Shown here: in pieces, positions 49,897 to 60,101 of the stretch
Layout of the letters: every line of letters starts with the position of its first letter
How positions within the stretch are numbered: position 1 is the stretch's first letter
Assembly (NCBI RefSeq): GCF_963678635.1
Contig: NW_026971072.1
Span: 23,322 to 87,321, forward strand
From: Symsagittifera roscoffensis
Taxonomy: Eukaryota > Xenacoelomorpha > Acoela > Convolutidae
Direction: 5' to 3'
DNA length: 64,000 nucleotides
Notes under the pieces: generated by a model
Told to the model about the DNA's origin: nothing
Databases searched by the model: none
Seen by the model: the letters and a program-made list of their open reading frames with translations, nothing else
Made by a program: the position numbers and the translations under genes

Positions 49897-51692
49897 GCCG
49901 CCAACTTGGATCACTCCACCGATCAAATTCCCATCCAATCAATCTTACCTCTTCAATCCCAATCATACCACTTTTTGCTTTTCCGCCACCCGATTTTCCA
50001 TCTAGCAATGTAACATCAGACATGAATTCCGACACTAACTCACATATTTCAGTTTTATACTCCATCTCACAGCTAAATAACCCGAATATTGAAACCCCCG
50101 ATGAATTTGCCGACTCAGAACCATCTCCATCAAATAATTTTCATAACCCTTCTAATTTTTCTCAACCCCCTTTTCAACCCATATTGTCAAATAACCCTGA
50201 CCCAATCACTCCCACACCTTCTTATGCTTCCCAAGTTACCCCAACCTACTCCTCATACCATTCTGACCAATCATCTCATTCTCCAGACACCCCCCGAATC
50301 TCCCCAGAACTAGATAATTTTATTACCCTCCAACAACAACCCTACCACCTTAACACCCCGACCATAAACCAAATCTCCTCCACTACAAATTCATCCAATC
50401 CCCCTACACCCTCTTCAAATTATACTGAATCATTAACACCATCATCCACATCCACTATATCCTCACTAAACACTAATAGAGCTTACCGCACTTTTAAAAG
50501 AAAATTCCCCAACCATCCTTTCCCAGCAAAACCAGGAACAGCCCGTGAATACATCAACCACCCCCAGCATACTAACACTAAAGAATTTTTAGCTATCACT
50601 TTACCCTCATTTCCACAATACACCTTAAACACCCCCCACGACACTAACGAAACACGCAACTTTGTAGATGAATACGTTTTAATGCCCACTCTCTCTTGGA
50701 CCTCATACTATCATTTCACTAACCCTCTTTGCTTACCTTTATCCAGCACTTCCATCGATATAGACCGAAACAAAGACATGCTATATCGACTAACTACACC
50801 ACTAACCGCTAGACAGTTTACTTACGTTGGATATAAAAAATCACTAAAAATACACACTGCACCTAGAGCTAATGAATATACACTAGAATACTACGATCAC
50901 AACATCATCAGAGCTAACCAAGATCAATTCTTAGACGACGATCGCTTCGCTAATCCACAAATCACCGAGAAATTTTTCATCAAAACACCATATGTATTTA
51001 CACTAAACATCTTCGACCGAAAGTTTGATCACATTATTTCAGAAGCACTAACAAACACACAAGCATACGAAAGTTTTAAAGAACGCTTCCAAATCTTTTC
51101 ACTAACCTTTCACTTCCTTGCACCACACGAAAGAGATTTGCACTGCTCACATGATATTATGTTGCGCACTAAACACACACATACATACAGTTACTATCGT
51201 TTCATCCAAAATCACTTTGACCTCCACACACCCTCTAGACAACCACACCATCGTTTTCAATTTATCAATTCAAAATACACTTCACCGTATTTCCTAAATT
51301 TCACATATTGTATTAAAGACACTAACCTTCATGGTATTCTTCGTAATTATGACCCCATAACCCAAATGTACATTTTCTGCCCCATCACCAAGACGTTCAA
51401 CGCCGAAGAATCCCGACCCTTCCTTATCCCGCACGAGTTCCTACAACCTATAGAAATCCCAATTTTAGAATTCATCCACAACACTAAATTTAACCACAAA
51501 TTATATAACTTAATCCAAAACACACCTTATGAGTTTGCAGTAGGCACTGAAGAACTAACCACTATTAAGGCACTTCAATTGCTTTGGCCACTGCTTCAAA
51601 CTAAAAATATCATCCGCATTCTAGCTAAACTATTAACAACTTCAGAACTAATTCACGACATCTTCCCCCACGGTTTTTTCCCCGACGACTAA
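49893..51692 (+). CDS. 599-aa orphan ORF of element A
   Basis: Starts within the env stop (ATGA, 49893-49896). Residues 1-~195 are Ser/Pro/Thr/Asn-rich and probably disordered. Residues ~200-599 look folded, with regular aromatic and charged residues, several Cys and a hydrophobic C-terminal helix region. There is no signal peptide or membrane span, so it is likely cytoplasmic or nuclear. Base composition is more C-rich than gag-pol, but the frame is unbroken for 1.8 kb, which would be unlikely by chance. No family is recognised; possibilities include an accessory, matrix-like or captured host gene. Confidence 0.75.
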   Translation: MSRQLGSLHRSNSHPINLTSSIPIIPLFAFPPPDFPSSNVTSDMNSDTNSHISVLYSISQLNNPNIETPDEFADSEPSPSNNFHNPSNFSQPPFQPILSNNPDPITPTPSYASQVTPTYSSYHSDQSSHSPDTPRISPELDNFITLQQQPYHLNTPTINQISSTTNSSNPPTPSSNYTESLTPSSTSTISSLNTNRAYRTFKRKFPNHPFPAKPGTAREYINHPQHTNTKEFLAITLPSFPQYTLNTPHDTNETRNFVDEYVLMPTLSWTSYYHFTNPLCLPLSSTSIDIDRNKDMLYRLTTPLTARQFTYVGYKKSLKIHTAPRANEYTLEYYDHNIIRANQDQFLDDDRFANPQITEKFFIKTPYVFTLNIFDRKFDHIISEALTNTQAYESFKERFQIFSLTFHFLAPHERDLHCSHDIMLRTKHTHTYSYYRFIQNHFDLHTPSRQPHHRFQFINSKYTSPYFLNFTYCIKDTNLHGILRNYDPITQMYIFCPITKTFNAEESRPFLIPHEFLQPIEIPILEFIHNTKFNHKLYNLIQNTPYEFAVGTEELTTIKALQLLWPLLQTKNIIRILAKLLTTSELIHDIFPHGFFPDD

Positions 51693-51694
51693 TG

Positions 51695-51773
51695 GTAAGT
51701 ATGAATTAAGTAAATTTTACTAACTAATTATAGTATTAAAAAACTCACCATTCTTTATTCATGTTTTCTTTAG
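51695..51773 (+). other. candidate 79-nt intron after the last stop codon
   Basis: GTAAGT begins two bases after the 599-aa ORF stop. A polypyrimidine tract and TAG (TTCATGTTTTCTTTAG) end at 51773. Both sites match consensus well. A 3'UTR intron this close to the stop would not be expected to trigger nonsense-mediated decay. Confidence 0.45.
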
Positions 51774-53252
51774 ATTTTTAGCCTTCATCCTAGATCATCT
51801 GAAAAATTCACAAAAGAAAAATAAAAAATAGCAAACTTCTTCAAAACTGTTTAAGACACTATTAAACTTTTGCACCAACAATTAAATAAATATAATACCA
51901 ATGCAGTAAATTAGTTTATAAAATTTTCCCCCAAAAGCAGTAAATCTAATTATGATGAAAATTTGTATCTTAAAATTCCCCCATAACTAGCAGTAAATTT
52001 CCAAATTCTATGCAGTAAATTAATAAAATGCAATTGCAGTACTAACCTTTTGATATTTTCATTCATTCGCACAGAAATTCTATCCACACTCGCACAGCTC
52101 GCCCACGAAGAATTGTTTAAAATAATGAATTTCAGTTTCAAGTTTTCACACTCAACAACTCTAACATATAATAACATGTTTCAAACTTTCCTTTAACCCG
52201 GTTGGAAAGGAATCATATACTAAACAAAACTAACCAACGCAGCTTACTAAATACCACAAATCATAGAATAACAGCATGACTAAGAAAAGGAAACCAACGG
52301 TACCCAAACCGGATTAACCCAGTTTAAAACTGGATAAATTATTCTTTTGAAGACTATTACAAAGTCTTAGAAAGAAATAATAAAACACAAAAAAGTCGAA
52401 AGACAAACCCATACCACAAACAATTTGCTTTTTGGAAAAAGTACATAACCAACAAGACATAAGTAAGACCACAACAAACCCAACATAAAACGTTGTCACA
52501 TAACAGGACCCCTCACAAAAACCGCATGAAATCATACTCCCACACCTGGCCTAACCCACCAGGAAGGACGTCCTGAGCATGCTCTATAGCCGGCCTAACC
52601 CACCGTGCTACATCCACGCTTTGTGACCACACCTTTATTTTTAATAAGAGCTACTCAAGGGTGAGTAACTCTTCAAAATAACCGAACTAAAACAAAAAGC
52701 TTTTGTGAAAACAACTAACTAAAATCATAATTAAAAAATATTAAACTAATAAAAGTTTTATAAAATGTAAAATCACATGATGCAATATATAGATCAGAAT
52801 ACAACACCAAGGACGAACATCAAAAGACAAGACGACCTCACTACACTCGAGAGAGAATGACCAACTACAATCGATATGCCGCTCACAATCACAACTCAAA
52901 GGATTTAGAGTACGACTTGACCTCGCAGAAAAGGACTTCATTGAACTAGACCAATGACCACCTCGATGACCCAAGTATACGTACAGATCCGAGTAACCAG
53001 GCATCCCCTCCACGCACAATCTCCACGCCATTCCCAAGCTAGATCAGACACAAAAGAAGTTCTCCACGAAGAACAGAAAAACCTGACATAGCCAACCATT
53101 CTGAAATCAGAATTGATTTTGTTGCAAAGACTCAGTCGTTGTCACAAGAAGAAGCGGAAGAAAATTATGATGTTCGCCAAATACCAACGTCCATCATCCA
53201 TCCTTGAACTACAGAAGAACTGTTCTAAAAAACTCTGTAAAACCCGGATGGG
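51774..53252 (+). other. 3' non-coding region of element A
   Basis: About 1.5 kb without a supported ORF. Between 51900 and 52045 GCAGTAAAT recurs four times, plus a GCAGTACT variant. The 13-mer GGCCTAACCCACC occurs twice (about 52550 and 52593). Confidence 0.6.
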
Positions 53253-53660
53253 TGGAACCTGATCTAAACTATATTTTATGATTGGATAAATTAAATGTTT
53301 TACCAATGTAAAGTATTTAATATTAACCAATCATGATCCATCTAACTAACAACCCACTTATTTGTAAGTGCTGAAGTTACTTGTAATTTCAGCACCAGAG
53401 AGATTTGAATTTAACTTAGAAATTAGTTGGACTCTCCCGAGCACTTCAGCAGCCGCAATAAACCAGTATACCCTAGATCTATTGAGCCTAGCAGAGACTA
53501 GTTAAACAACCTGAGACTAGATAGTATAAGAGTAAGATTAGGATCGGTATTAGACTAAGAAGTTGCACGAATCTATCCGGCCGAAAATAAGATAGCGTGA
53601 CGAGCAGACGGTGTACCCTATCCGAAATTACTCTATGAGTTACACTTCGGTCCTAACTCA
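53253..53660 (+). repeat. 3' LTR of element A
   Basis: 408 bp, one substitution relative to the 5' LTR. AATAAA at 53457-53462. The sequence just before it (CCCGGATGGG) is the only purine-rich candidate for a polypurine tract and is weak. Confidence 0.95.
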
Positions 53661-53664
53661 TTAG

Positions 53665-53773
53665 ACTAAGAATTTGCACGAATCAATCCAGCCAAAAATA
53701 AGATAGCGTAACGAACAGACGGTGTACCTTATGTGAAATTACTCTATGAGTACAGTACCTCGTACATAACTCA
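53665..53773 (+). repeat. B LTR, right part of the split copy
   Basis: Continues the B LTR interrupted at 34808, resuming with the second TTAG at 53661-53664. Ends ..CATAACTCA before the primer site TCTGGTGCGACC, matching the right B LTR and leader (59545 and below) in reverse complement. Confidence 0.85.
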
Positions 53774-54250
53774 TCTGGTGCGACCAAAAGTATCGAACAA
53801 GACCTTAGCTAACATAGATTTAGATAACTTTAATTAAAGTTCGATTTACATCACAAGAAATAAATTAGAATTAAAATTAGAAATAATTTAATTTGAAAAC
53901 TTTTTAATAAATAATTTATTGAAAAAGAAAATAAACAAAACTTAGTTATAGAATATTTTAACGCTAGTTTTATTAGGTTGATTACTTCTCAGGAAATCGT
54001 TTTTTTTTTCAACCCCGATTCATCACGTAAAATTTAATTAAAACTATTCAGAAAACTAACATCAATTAAACATAAACTCTTAAAAATTTTCCCTAATTTA
54101 AATTTTGAAAAGAAAATTATTTATTTTTTATCAAGGCTTATCCTTGCTTTTCAATAAATCACGTTCAGTTCGAAGACAGGTCATCAAGGTTTTCTTAAGA
54201 TCTATAAATTAACCTAAATTAAATTTTATTTCACCTTATTTATCTGATCA
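53774..54250 (+). other. B leader fragment
   Basis: Starts with the primer-binding site. The first ~60 bp match the right-hand B leader in inverted orientation; after that the two differ. It contains one leader stem-loop (54130-54146). Near 54250 it abuts reverse-oriented B pol sequence. Confidence 0.65.
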
Positions 54251-57200
54251 TCAATTGATGGGGGATGAAGTTTTAATATAGCATCTATGCGCTATTTTGA
54301 TGAGGTGATTGTGTTTCCTTCAAAAATATGTCCAGGGACTTTAACACGGGTGAAAAAACATTTTAAGATAAGATTTGATCTAAAACTATAAACATTTCGT
54401 GTTTTGTTAGGGATTGCATCGTCTAGGTATGTAATGACATTTTTATTAAGAATATATGGAAGAAAAATATAGCGCATAAAGGCTAAAAAAGCTGCTGGTC
54501 CTATGGAAGTTCCAGAGAAAAGTCCAATGAATTCGTATTGTTGATTTCCAATAAGAAAATGTGTTAGGCGTCGTGATTGTTCGTCTATTAGTATTTGAAT
54601 ATAAGCGCTGTACATGTCAGCTGTTGTAAAATACTGTCTATTTATCTCAGGAAGTATTAGTTGGATTGGTTCTATGGGCAAATTACATTTAGATTCATCA
54701 TTTAATGAATTGTGTTATCTTGCGTCTAAGACAATTTTCAGTGATTGTAATTTAGCAAGATTGATAACAGTGTTTATGAAAGTGTTTTTTTTTGGTTTTT
54801 CTTCTTTCTTTACTGGTAATATTTTTTCATTTTGCTCTAGAATGTCTAGTAATCTATTCATTTTGTCTTGTAGATGCATTGGTACTTTATTTGATCGTTG
54901 CTTTTTGAAAACTGCATCAGGTTTAGGAGGTAGGTGTAGTGGTGAATTCATTTTTCTCCCATCAAATTTAGATGCAGCGTAAACCATAGAGTATTCTAGT
55001 AATAGTTCTGCTGATTGTTCAAAACCTTGTTGATTGATTTGAGAATGTTAGAAAGTGAACGTTGTGAGAAGTTTTTATTGACCATTTGTGTATTTCAAAA
55101 TCTGAAATGTTGGCTTAAAATAGGGTGTTTTTGTGAAACCGTCTGTATTTCGCTTTGTTATATTATCAATGAATAATTCTTCATTAAGATTTGTCGATTG
55201 AACAATGTCTAGTAGTTACACTAAATGCTCTTTCCTCTGTTAAATAATTTGTGGCAATTGTTTCGCATTATCCTAGAAGTCCTAGGAGTAATGTAAGTTT
55301 GTACGGTGAATTGTTGTATATGTGTAAGGAGATTATGTCTGAATTTTTTTTGTGTATGTGATAAATGAGATTGTTACTCTAAAAAATTATGGATTGGTTT
55401 AAGTTTAAGGTCAGACATGTATGCTTGTTGTTTATATTGATCAACTTTGAATATTTATATACAATAACGAGCGCAATTACCTAAACCATTATCAGGAAAT
55501 GTATATAACTTTTCAAGAAATCAAGTACATCAAAATAAGGTTGACCAAAATGAACAACAGTTATACATGTCTAAAATTACGGAAAAATTAAATCATATCT
55601 TGTTCCAACCCGGACAATGGGACAAAACAAGCTTCTAAGCAAACCTTTCAAACAAATGTTTCATATCACAGAAATAAAAAACAAATTCGTTGGAATACTG
55701 TTTATTACAGAATATGTTCCCACTATTAATATTTTAAGTAACAAACTACATATGAAAGTCAAGTATACAAGAATAATTAAAGAGTATCAAAATATTTTTC
55801 AAAGTCTTAATAAATAAAACTCAATTTTCTCAAAATTTTATCTTATATATAAAACTCGAACGAAATTACCTAAACCATTATTGGGAAGTGTTTATAAGGT
55901 AAAATTTTGAAAAAATTGGAGACTACTTATTAGGTCTTTGAAAATTTTTTTGAGATATATTATTTATTCTTGTATACTTGACTTTTATATGTAATTTGCT
56001 GCTTAAAATATTAATAATGGGAACATATTTTGTAATAAACGGTATTCCAACAATTTTGTTTTTTATTTCCGTGATGTGGAACATTTGTTTGTAAGGTTTG
56101 CTTAGAAGCTTGTTTTGTCTCATTGTCCGGGTTGGAACAAATATGATTAAGTTTTTCCGTAATTTGTGAGACTTGATCTTTGTGCTGTGGCTAATTTACT
56201 TGATGTTTTTTAAGGTGACAGTTTTGAGCGTAAAGTTTTCATTTCGTTCCATGTGAGGATGTTTACATTGTTTGATTTTGCTTCTGAGTCAATAAGAAAA
56301 GCAAATTCGAGGTCTGGTGATTGAAGTTTCTTTTCTTTTAGGGCTTTCTAAGAGAAGTCGAATTGTCCAAAATCGTTCTTTGGGTGTTTGTATTTCATTT
56401 TTTGGGTTTTGATATATATTGTTCATATTTGAACTTTCTTCAAAAACTTGTGGAGTGTGATCTGTTTTGTTGTGACTTTTGTTTGTTTCGAGATTAGAAA
56501 TGCTTACATTGTTTTCGTAATATTTCGAATGAAGTAGTTTTTCGTATTCGTTTTCAATTTGAAGCATGTTTATTTAAACCGTATTTTCTGTTTCGCTTTC
56601 GCATCTGTGGTTACACAGTGTATGTGACCTTACTGAAATTCCAAACTTTCTGTATTGTCAATACCGGGAGGTTCTGGTTGAGTTCCTTTGGTTGATTCTA
56701 CTTGGTTAATTTGCCTTTGATGCTTAGGTGTACTATTTAGGTGTTCTATTGTTTTGTTGTGATATTGTATGTTGGGTTTTTTTTCTGAGTGGTGACTGAA
56801 AGTAATTTCTATGTCGATTTGGTTAGTTATTGTTTCAATTCCTTGAAGTATCAGGGGATCTGTTTTTGTTATTGTTGTATTTTGGTCTAATGTTCGAGTT
56901 TTTTTGTGATCTATTATTAAAATAATGTCTCTTTCTATTGTTTGATTAATTTCGGTTCCGATTATATGAGGAATTTCTGGAACGATCTTTCAAATTGTAT
57001 CTATTCTGAGAGTTTGAATAGGAATAATTTCTTTTTTAATGTGGGTAATTACTTCTGTTTGAATTCGGTGTTAATTGGTTATTGCGATATTGATGGTTTT
57101 GACTATTTGATCTGCTGCATCTATTTTGTTAAAAACTTTGGGAAATTCTTCTGTCTGGAGATCGTCCGCGAAAATTATTTCGGTAAGGTGATTGTCGTCT

Positions 57201-58975
57201 ATAGTTACTTAATTATCTGGAAAAGGTTTTCCGGAACTATTATTATTATGAATAATATTGTTTGGTAGATTTTGGTCTTTTGTCAAGTATTGATGAAATG
57301 ATTTACTTGGTTCTCTATAATTCTATGGTTTGTTCTGATTATACTGTTGTTTCTGTCTAGTTTCAACAATGCTATGTCCAAAATCTACGGCAAAAAGTAC
57401 ACCATTTTTTGAATGATGGGTTGCTTTTAAAATATGGGTTTTTCACGAAGATATTTAATATTTGAGTGATTTTTTCATCTAGTCATGAGTGTTATTTATT
57501 TGTGCGGTTATTGTTCAAATACTGTTTAATAATTTTAGTTTTATTTTTCCGTTTCTTCTAATTTCATAGTGATTTCAGCTTATTTCTATTTATCTACAAG
57601 TTTTCAAAAATCTATATCGGGTTGTCGAATAGATGATGGATGTGATGCTTTCTTTTTTGTTACTATTTTACGTAGTTGTGGTTTTAGAGTCATCAATAAG
57701 ACTAGTGTCATTTTCAAATAATTGTAATCAAGCGTATTAGGAGAATGTGCTTTTTTAACTAATTTTTTAATTCTAACAGCAAAATGTTTAATTGTTTCCT
57801 TGAGGAGTCTACGAAATTCATTGCATAGAACTCGTTTATGTTGTTTATTTCTTTGAGAGTCGAACATTTTTGAAAATTCTTGTGTGAGTTTTTTCCAATC
57901 CGAATTAATATCTATAGGTAAAATTGAAAACCGTTTTTCGGCTGCGCCATCAAGTGTGGTTTGGATTAGAGCTGTACATCTATGTATCCAATTCTAATGA
58001 AGTGGTGTATTTTTTTGTTAGGTTCCTTAAAATTTTCTTGTTAAGTGTTTAAAATTAAGTTAGCTGTGACTGCATTTACATAGTCTTCTGCTGAGTATAC
58101 AGGATCTGTGCCTCTGAGCACCATTAGTAGTTTATTTGAAGATATTGATGATCCACCCATAAGGTATGGATTCAAAGTCATTTGGAGTGATTCTGCTGCA
58201 GTCGGTAATTGGGAAAAGTTTGTGAGTTGGGTTTTTTTGATTTCATGTTGTTGTAAATATTATGGTAATGGGATTAAATTTTGCATTTGGTTTTGTTGGT
58301 AATTCTGTACTTTTATGGTTTTGTGATTTGAAATTATTTTTGTATGATGTTCAATTTTGTCTTGGAGCAAAGTTTTGTCTTGGTTGTCGTGTTTTTTGTC
58401 TTCGTGTATAAGGTTCAAAAATATCTGGTTTATAAAAAGGGTCTGGTTGGTCAATATTAGATTTCTTATTTTGTGGGTTATTATTAAAACGTTGTAGTTT
58501 TTGATTAAAATAGTCTTCATCTTCTAAATAATATGAACTGAAAATGGAAAACTTTCGCTGCGATCTGCTGTAGGCCTTTGTTGATCATTAAAAAAGACTG
58601 AGTGAGGCGCTTGTTCTGGTATTTGTTGGTTGTAGCATTGGGATTATGGTAGGTTTTGAGTGCTTTTATAGGGAGGTTTTGTTATTTGTCTTTTCGCAAA
58701 AAAATTGTAGTAATAATCTGATAAATTGTTTTATTTGAAGTCTTTTGTTTATTTCGTGTTTTCGATGTTGGTCTGTAGGTTTGGTAATCCATTTGTGAAT
58801 ATTTTGGTGCGTTTAATGGTTTTACTGTTGATTGTAGAATTGTCCGTGGAAAACGAGGTTTTTTTTATATGGTGTAGTAACTATAGGATGGATAGGAAAA
58901 ATGCTTTGTTGTGTTGTTGTCAGCATTGTTCCAACTTTTTTTTCGTTAATGAAATGTGATAGAGTAAGTTTTAAT
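54250..58975 (-). pseudogene. gag-pol remnant of element B
   Basis: Diverged relative of the element A gag-pol on the minus strand, reading from ~58970 (Gag N-terminal region) through the Gag core (57867-57604), zinc-knuckle region (~57.4 kb), linker (56567-56289), protease end (56123-55923) and reverse transcriptase (54987-54250). The Tyr-Leu-Asp-Asp box lies near 54.42 kb. It stops inside reverse transcriptase just past the Leu-Gly-His-equivalent block. Frameshifts and stops occur throughout. ORF1 and the first ~320 Gag codons of the A layout are missing, and RNase H, integrase and env are absent. Confidence 0.85.
55565..56160. repeat. local inverted duplication within B
   Basis: The plus strand at 55580-55818 is the near reverse complement of 55917-56160, so the same protease-region piece is readable on both strands (ORFs 55617-55817 + and 56123-55923 -). 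Adjacent plus-strand pieces (55470-55560 and 55820-55900) match one further pol segment twice. Confidence 0.8.
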
Positions 58976-59544
58976 TTGGAAATTTAAGTTAACGAAAATG
59001 TTAAGAGTAAGAATCTGAAAGATGTTAGTTTTGAATAATTTTGGTTATGTTTAGGTGATGAAGCGAGGATGAAGAAAAAATGTTTTCTTGAGAAGCAAGA
59101 AGTTTTTATAAACTGCATAAAACTATTGTTGAAATTTTCTACTTTTTTGTATTTTTTTTTTCAATAAATTAATTATTCAAAAAATTTTCAAATTATTTTA
59201 CTGCATTTGTTGGAAAAAAAGACTTGTTCATCTTCTTAATGGCCGTTATTATTTTATATAATAAGCTATAGGCACCAAATAGATTATGATAAAGTACTCT
59301 TCAAATACATTTCATGTTGATGAATGAAAATTAAATTTACTGCATAAAGTATTCTGAATACAAATACTTGTTGCAAACTTTGCCGGAGTATCCTGTAGTA
59401 GGTCAGTCCATTATTTGGTTGTTGTTCTCTATTAATTGTCTGTTCCATCTAACATTTTGCGGTTTTGCAATTGTCTAATTCTAATTCTGATTATCTAAAT
59501 CTAGGTTAGTTAAGGTCTTGTTCAAGACTTTTGGTCGCACCAGA
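58976..59544 (-). other. B leader, right copy
   Basis: Non-coding sequence between the B gag remnant and its LTR. The primer site occupies its outer end (59542 downward). Contains GCAGTAAA motifs like those in the 3' region of A. Confidence 0.6.
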
Positions 59545-59938
59545 TGATTTATGTACGAGGTACTGTACTGATGGAGTAGTTTCTGATAAGGTACACCGTC
59601 TGTTTGTCCGTTTGTCATCTTATTTTCGGCCGGATAGATTCGTGCAACTTCTTAGTCTAATACCAATCATTATCTTACTCTTCTATCTCCTAGTCTCAAT
59701 AGAACTAGTGTATACTGGTATTTACGGGTTAGCTCTTGGGGTTTTTCCAGAAGGAGAACAACTGTAGTCTAAGATTAATTCAAATTGTTCTGGTACTGAA
59801 ACTACAAGTAGTTTCAGCACTTACAAATAAGTGTCAAGGTTAGTGATGGAATATGATTGGTTAGTTAGTAATATTGTATAAAGATAGCTTTATCTAAAAT
59901 ATAATTGGTTTATAAATACTAGTTTAGAACTGGTTCCA
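59545..59938 (-). repeat. B LTR, right copy
   Basis: 394 bp on the minus strand, TGGAACCAGTT..AATCA, homologous to the split left copy and more distantly to the A LTRs. Keeps the LTR hairpin with a longer fully paired core. Confidence 0.85.
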
Positions 59939-60007
59939 TTACAATGAATACACTTAATGTTATGAGAATTACATATTCTTCGATGGCTTACTATATTGGC
60001 GATTATA

Positions 60008-60092
60008 CAGTACTGATTTAAATTAACCGGACAGATCGCGTTTTAAATTTGAAGATTAGTTCTTTTCGTCCGGTTAATTTAAATCAGCACTG
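60008..60092. mobile_element. 85-bp Tc1/mariner-like MITE
   Basis: Ends CAGTACTGATTTAAATTAAC and its near complement. Flanked by TA on both sides (60006-60007, 60093-60094), and the empty site on the left flank (near 34490) has a single TA. CAGT ends with TA duplication fit pogo/mariner-type MITEs. Confidence 0.75.
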
Positions 60093-60101
60093 TAGTCAAT
60101 C

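Larger units (their letters stand above)
34809..53660 (+). mobile_element. giant env-bearing Ty3/gypsy retrovirus-like element A (complete)
   Basis: 18,852-bp element bounded by 408-bp LTRs that differ at one position (G/A at LTR position 41), with TG..CA ends and a 4-bp target duplication TTAG (34805-34808, 53661-53664). It lies inside a B-family LTR. Content in order: primer site, structured leader with a 77-aa ORF, ORF1 (155 aa), one-frame Gag-Pol (2740 aa), two small hydrophobic ORFs, an ATG-less ~384-codon ORF, an envelope-like protein (872 aa), a 599-aa orphan ORF, a candidate short intron and ~1.5 kb of untranslated sequence. Domain order protease-RT-RNase H-integrase with a GPY motif places it in the Ty3/gypsy (Metaviridae) group. 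All ORFs are unbroken, and the near-identical LTRs indicate recent insertion. Confidence 0.95.

Noticed and set aside
53655..53665. 5-bp target duplication ATTAG for element A
   Set aside because: Would require the LTR to lose its terminal A; the canonical TG..CA ends favour the 4-bp TTAG.
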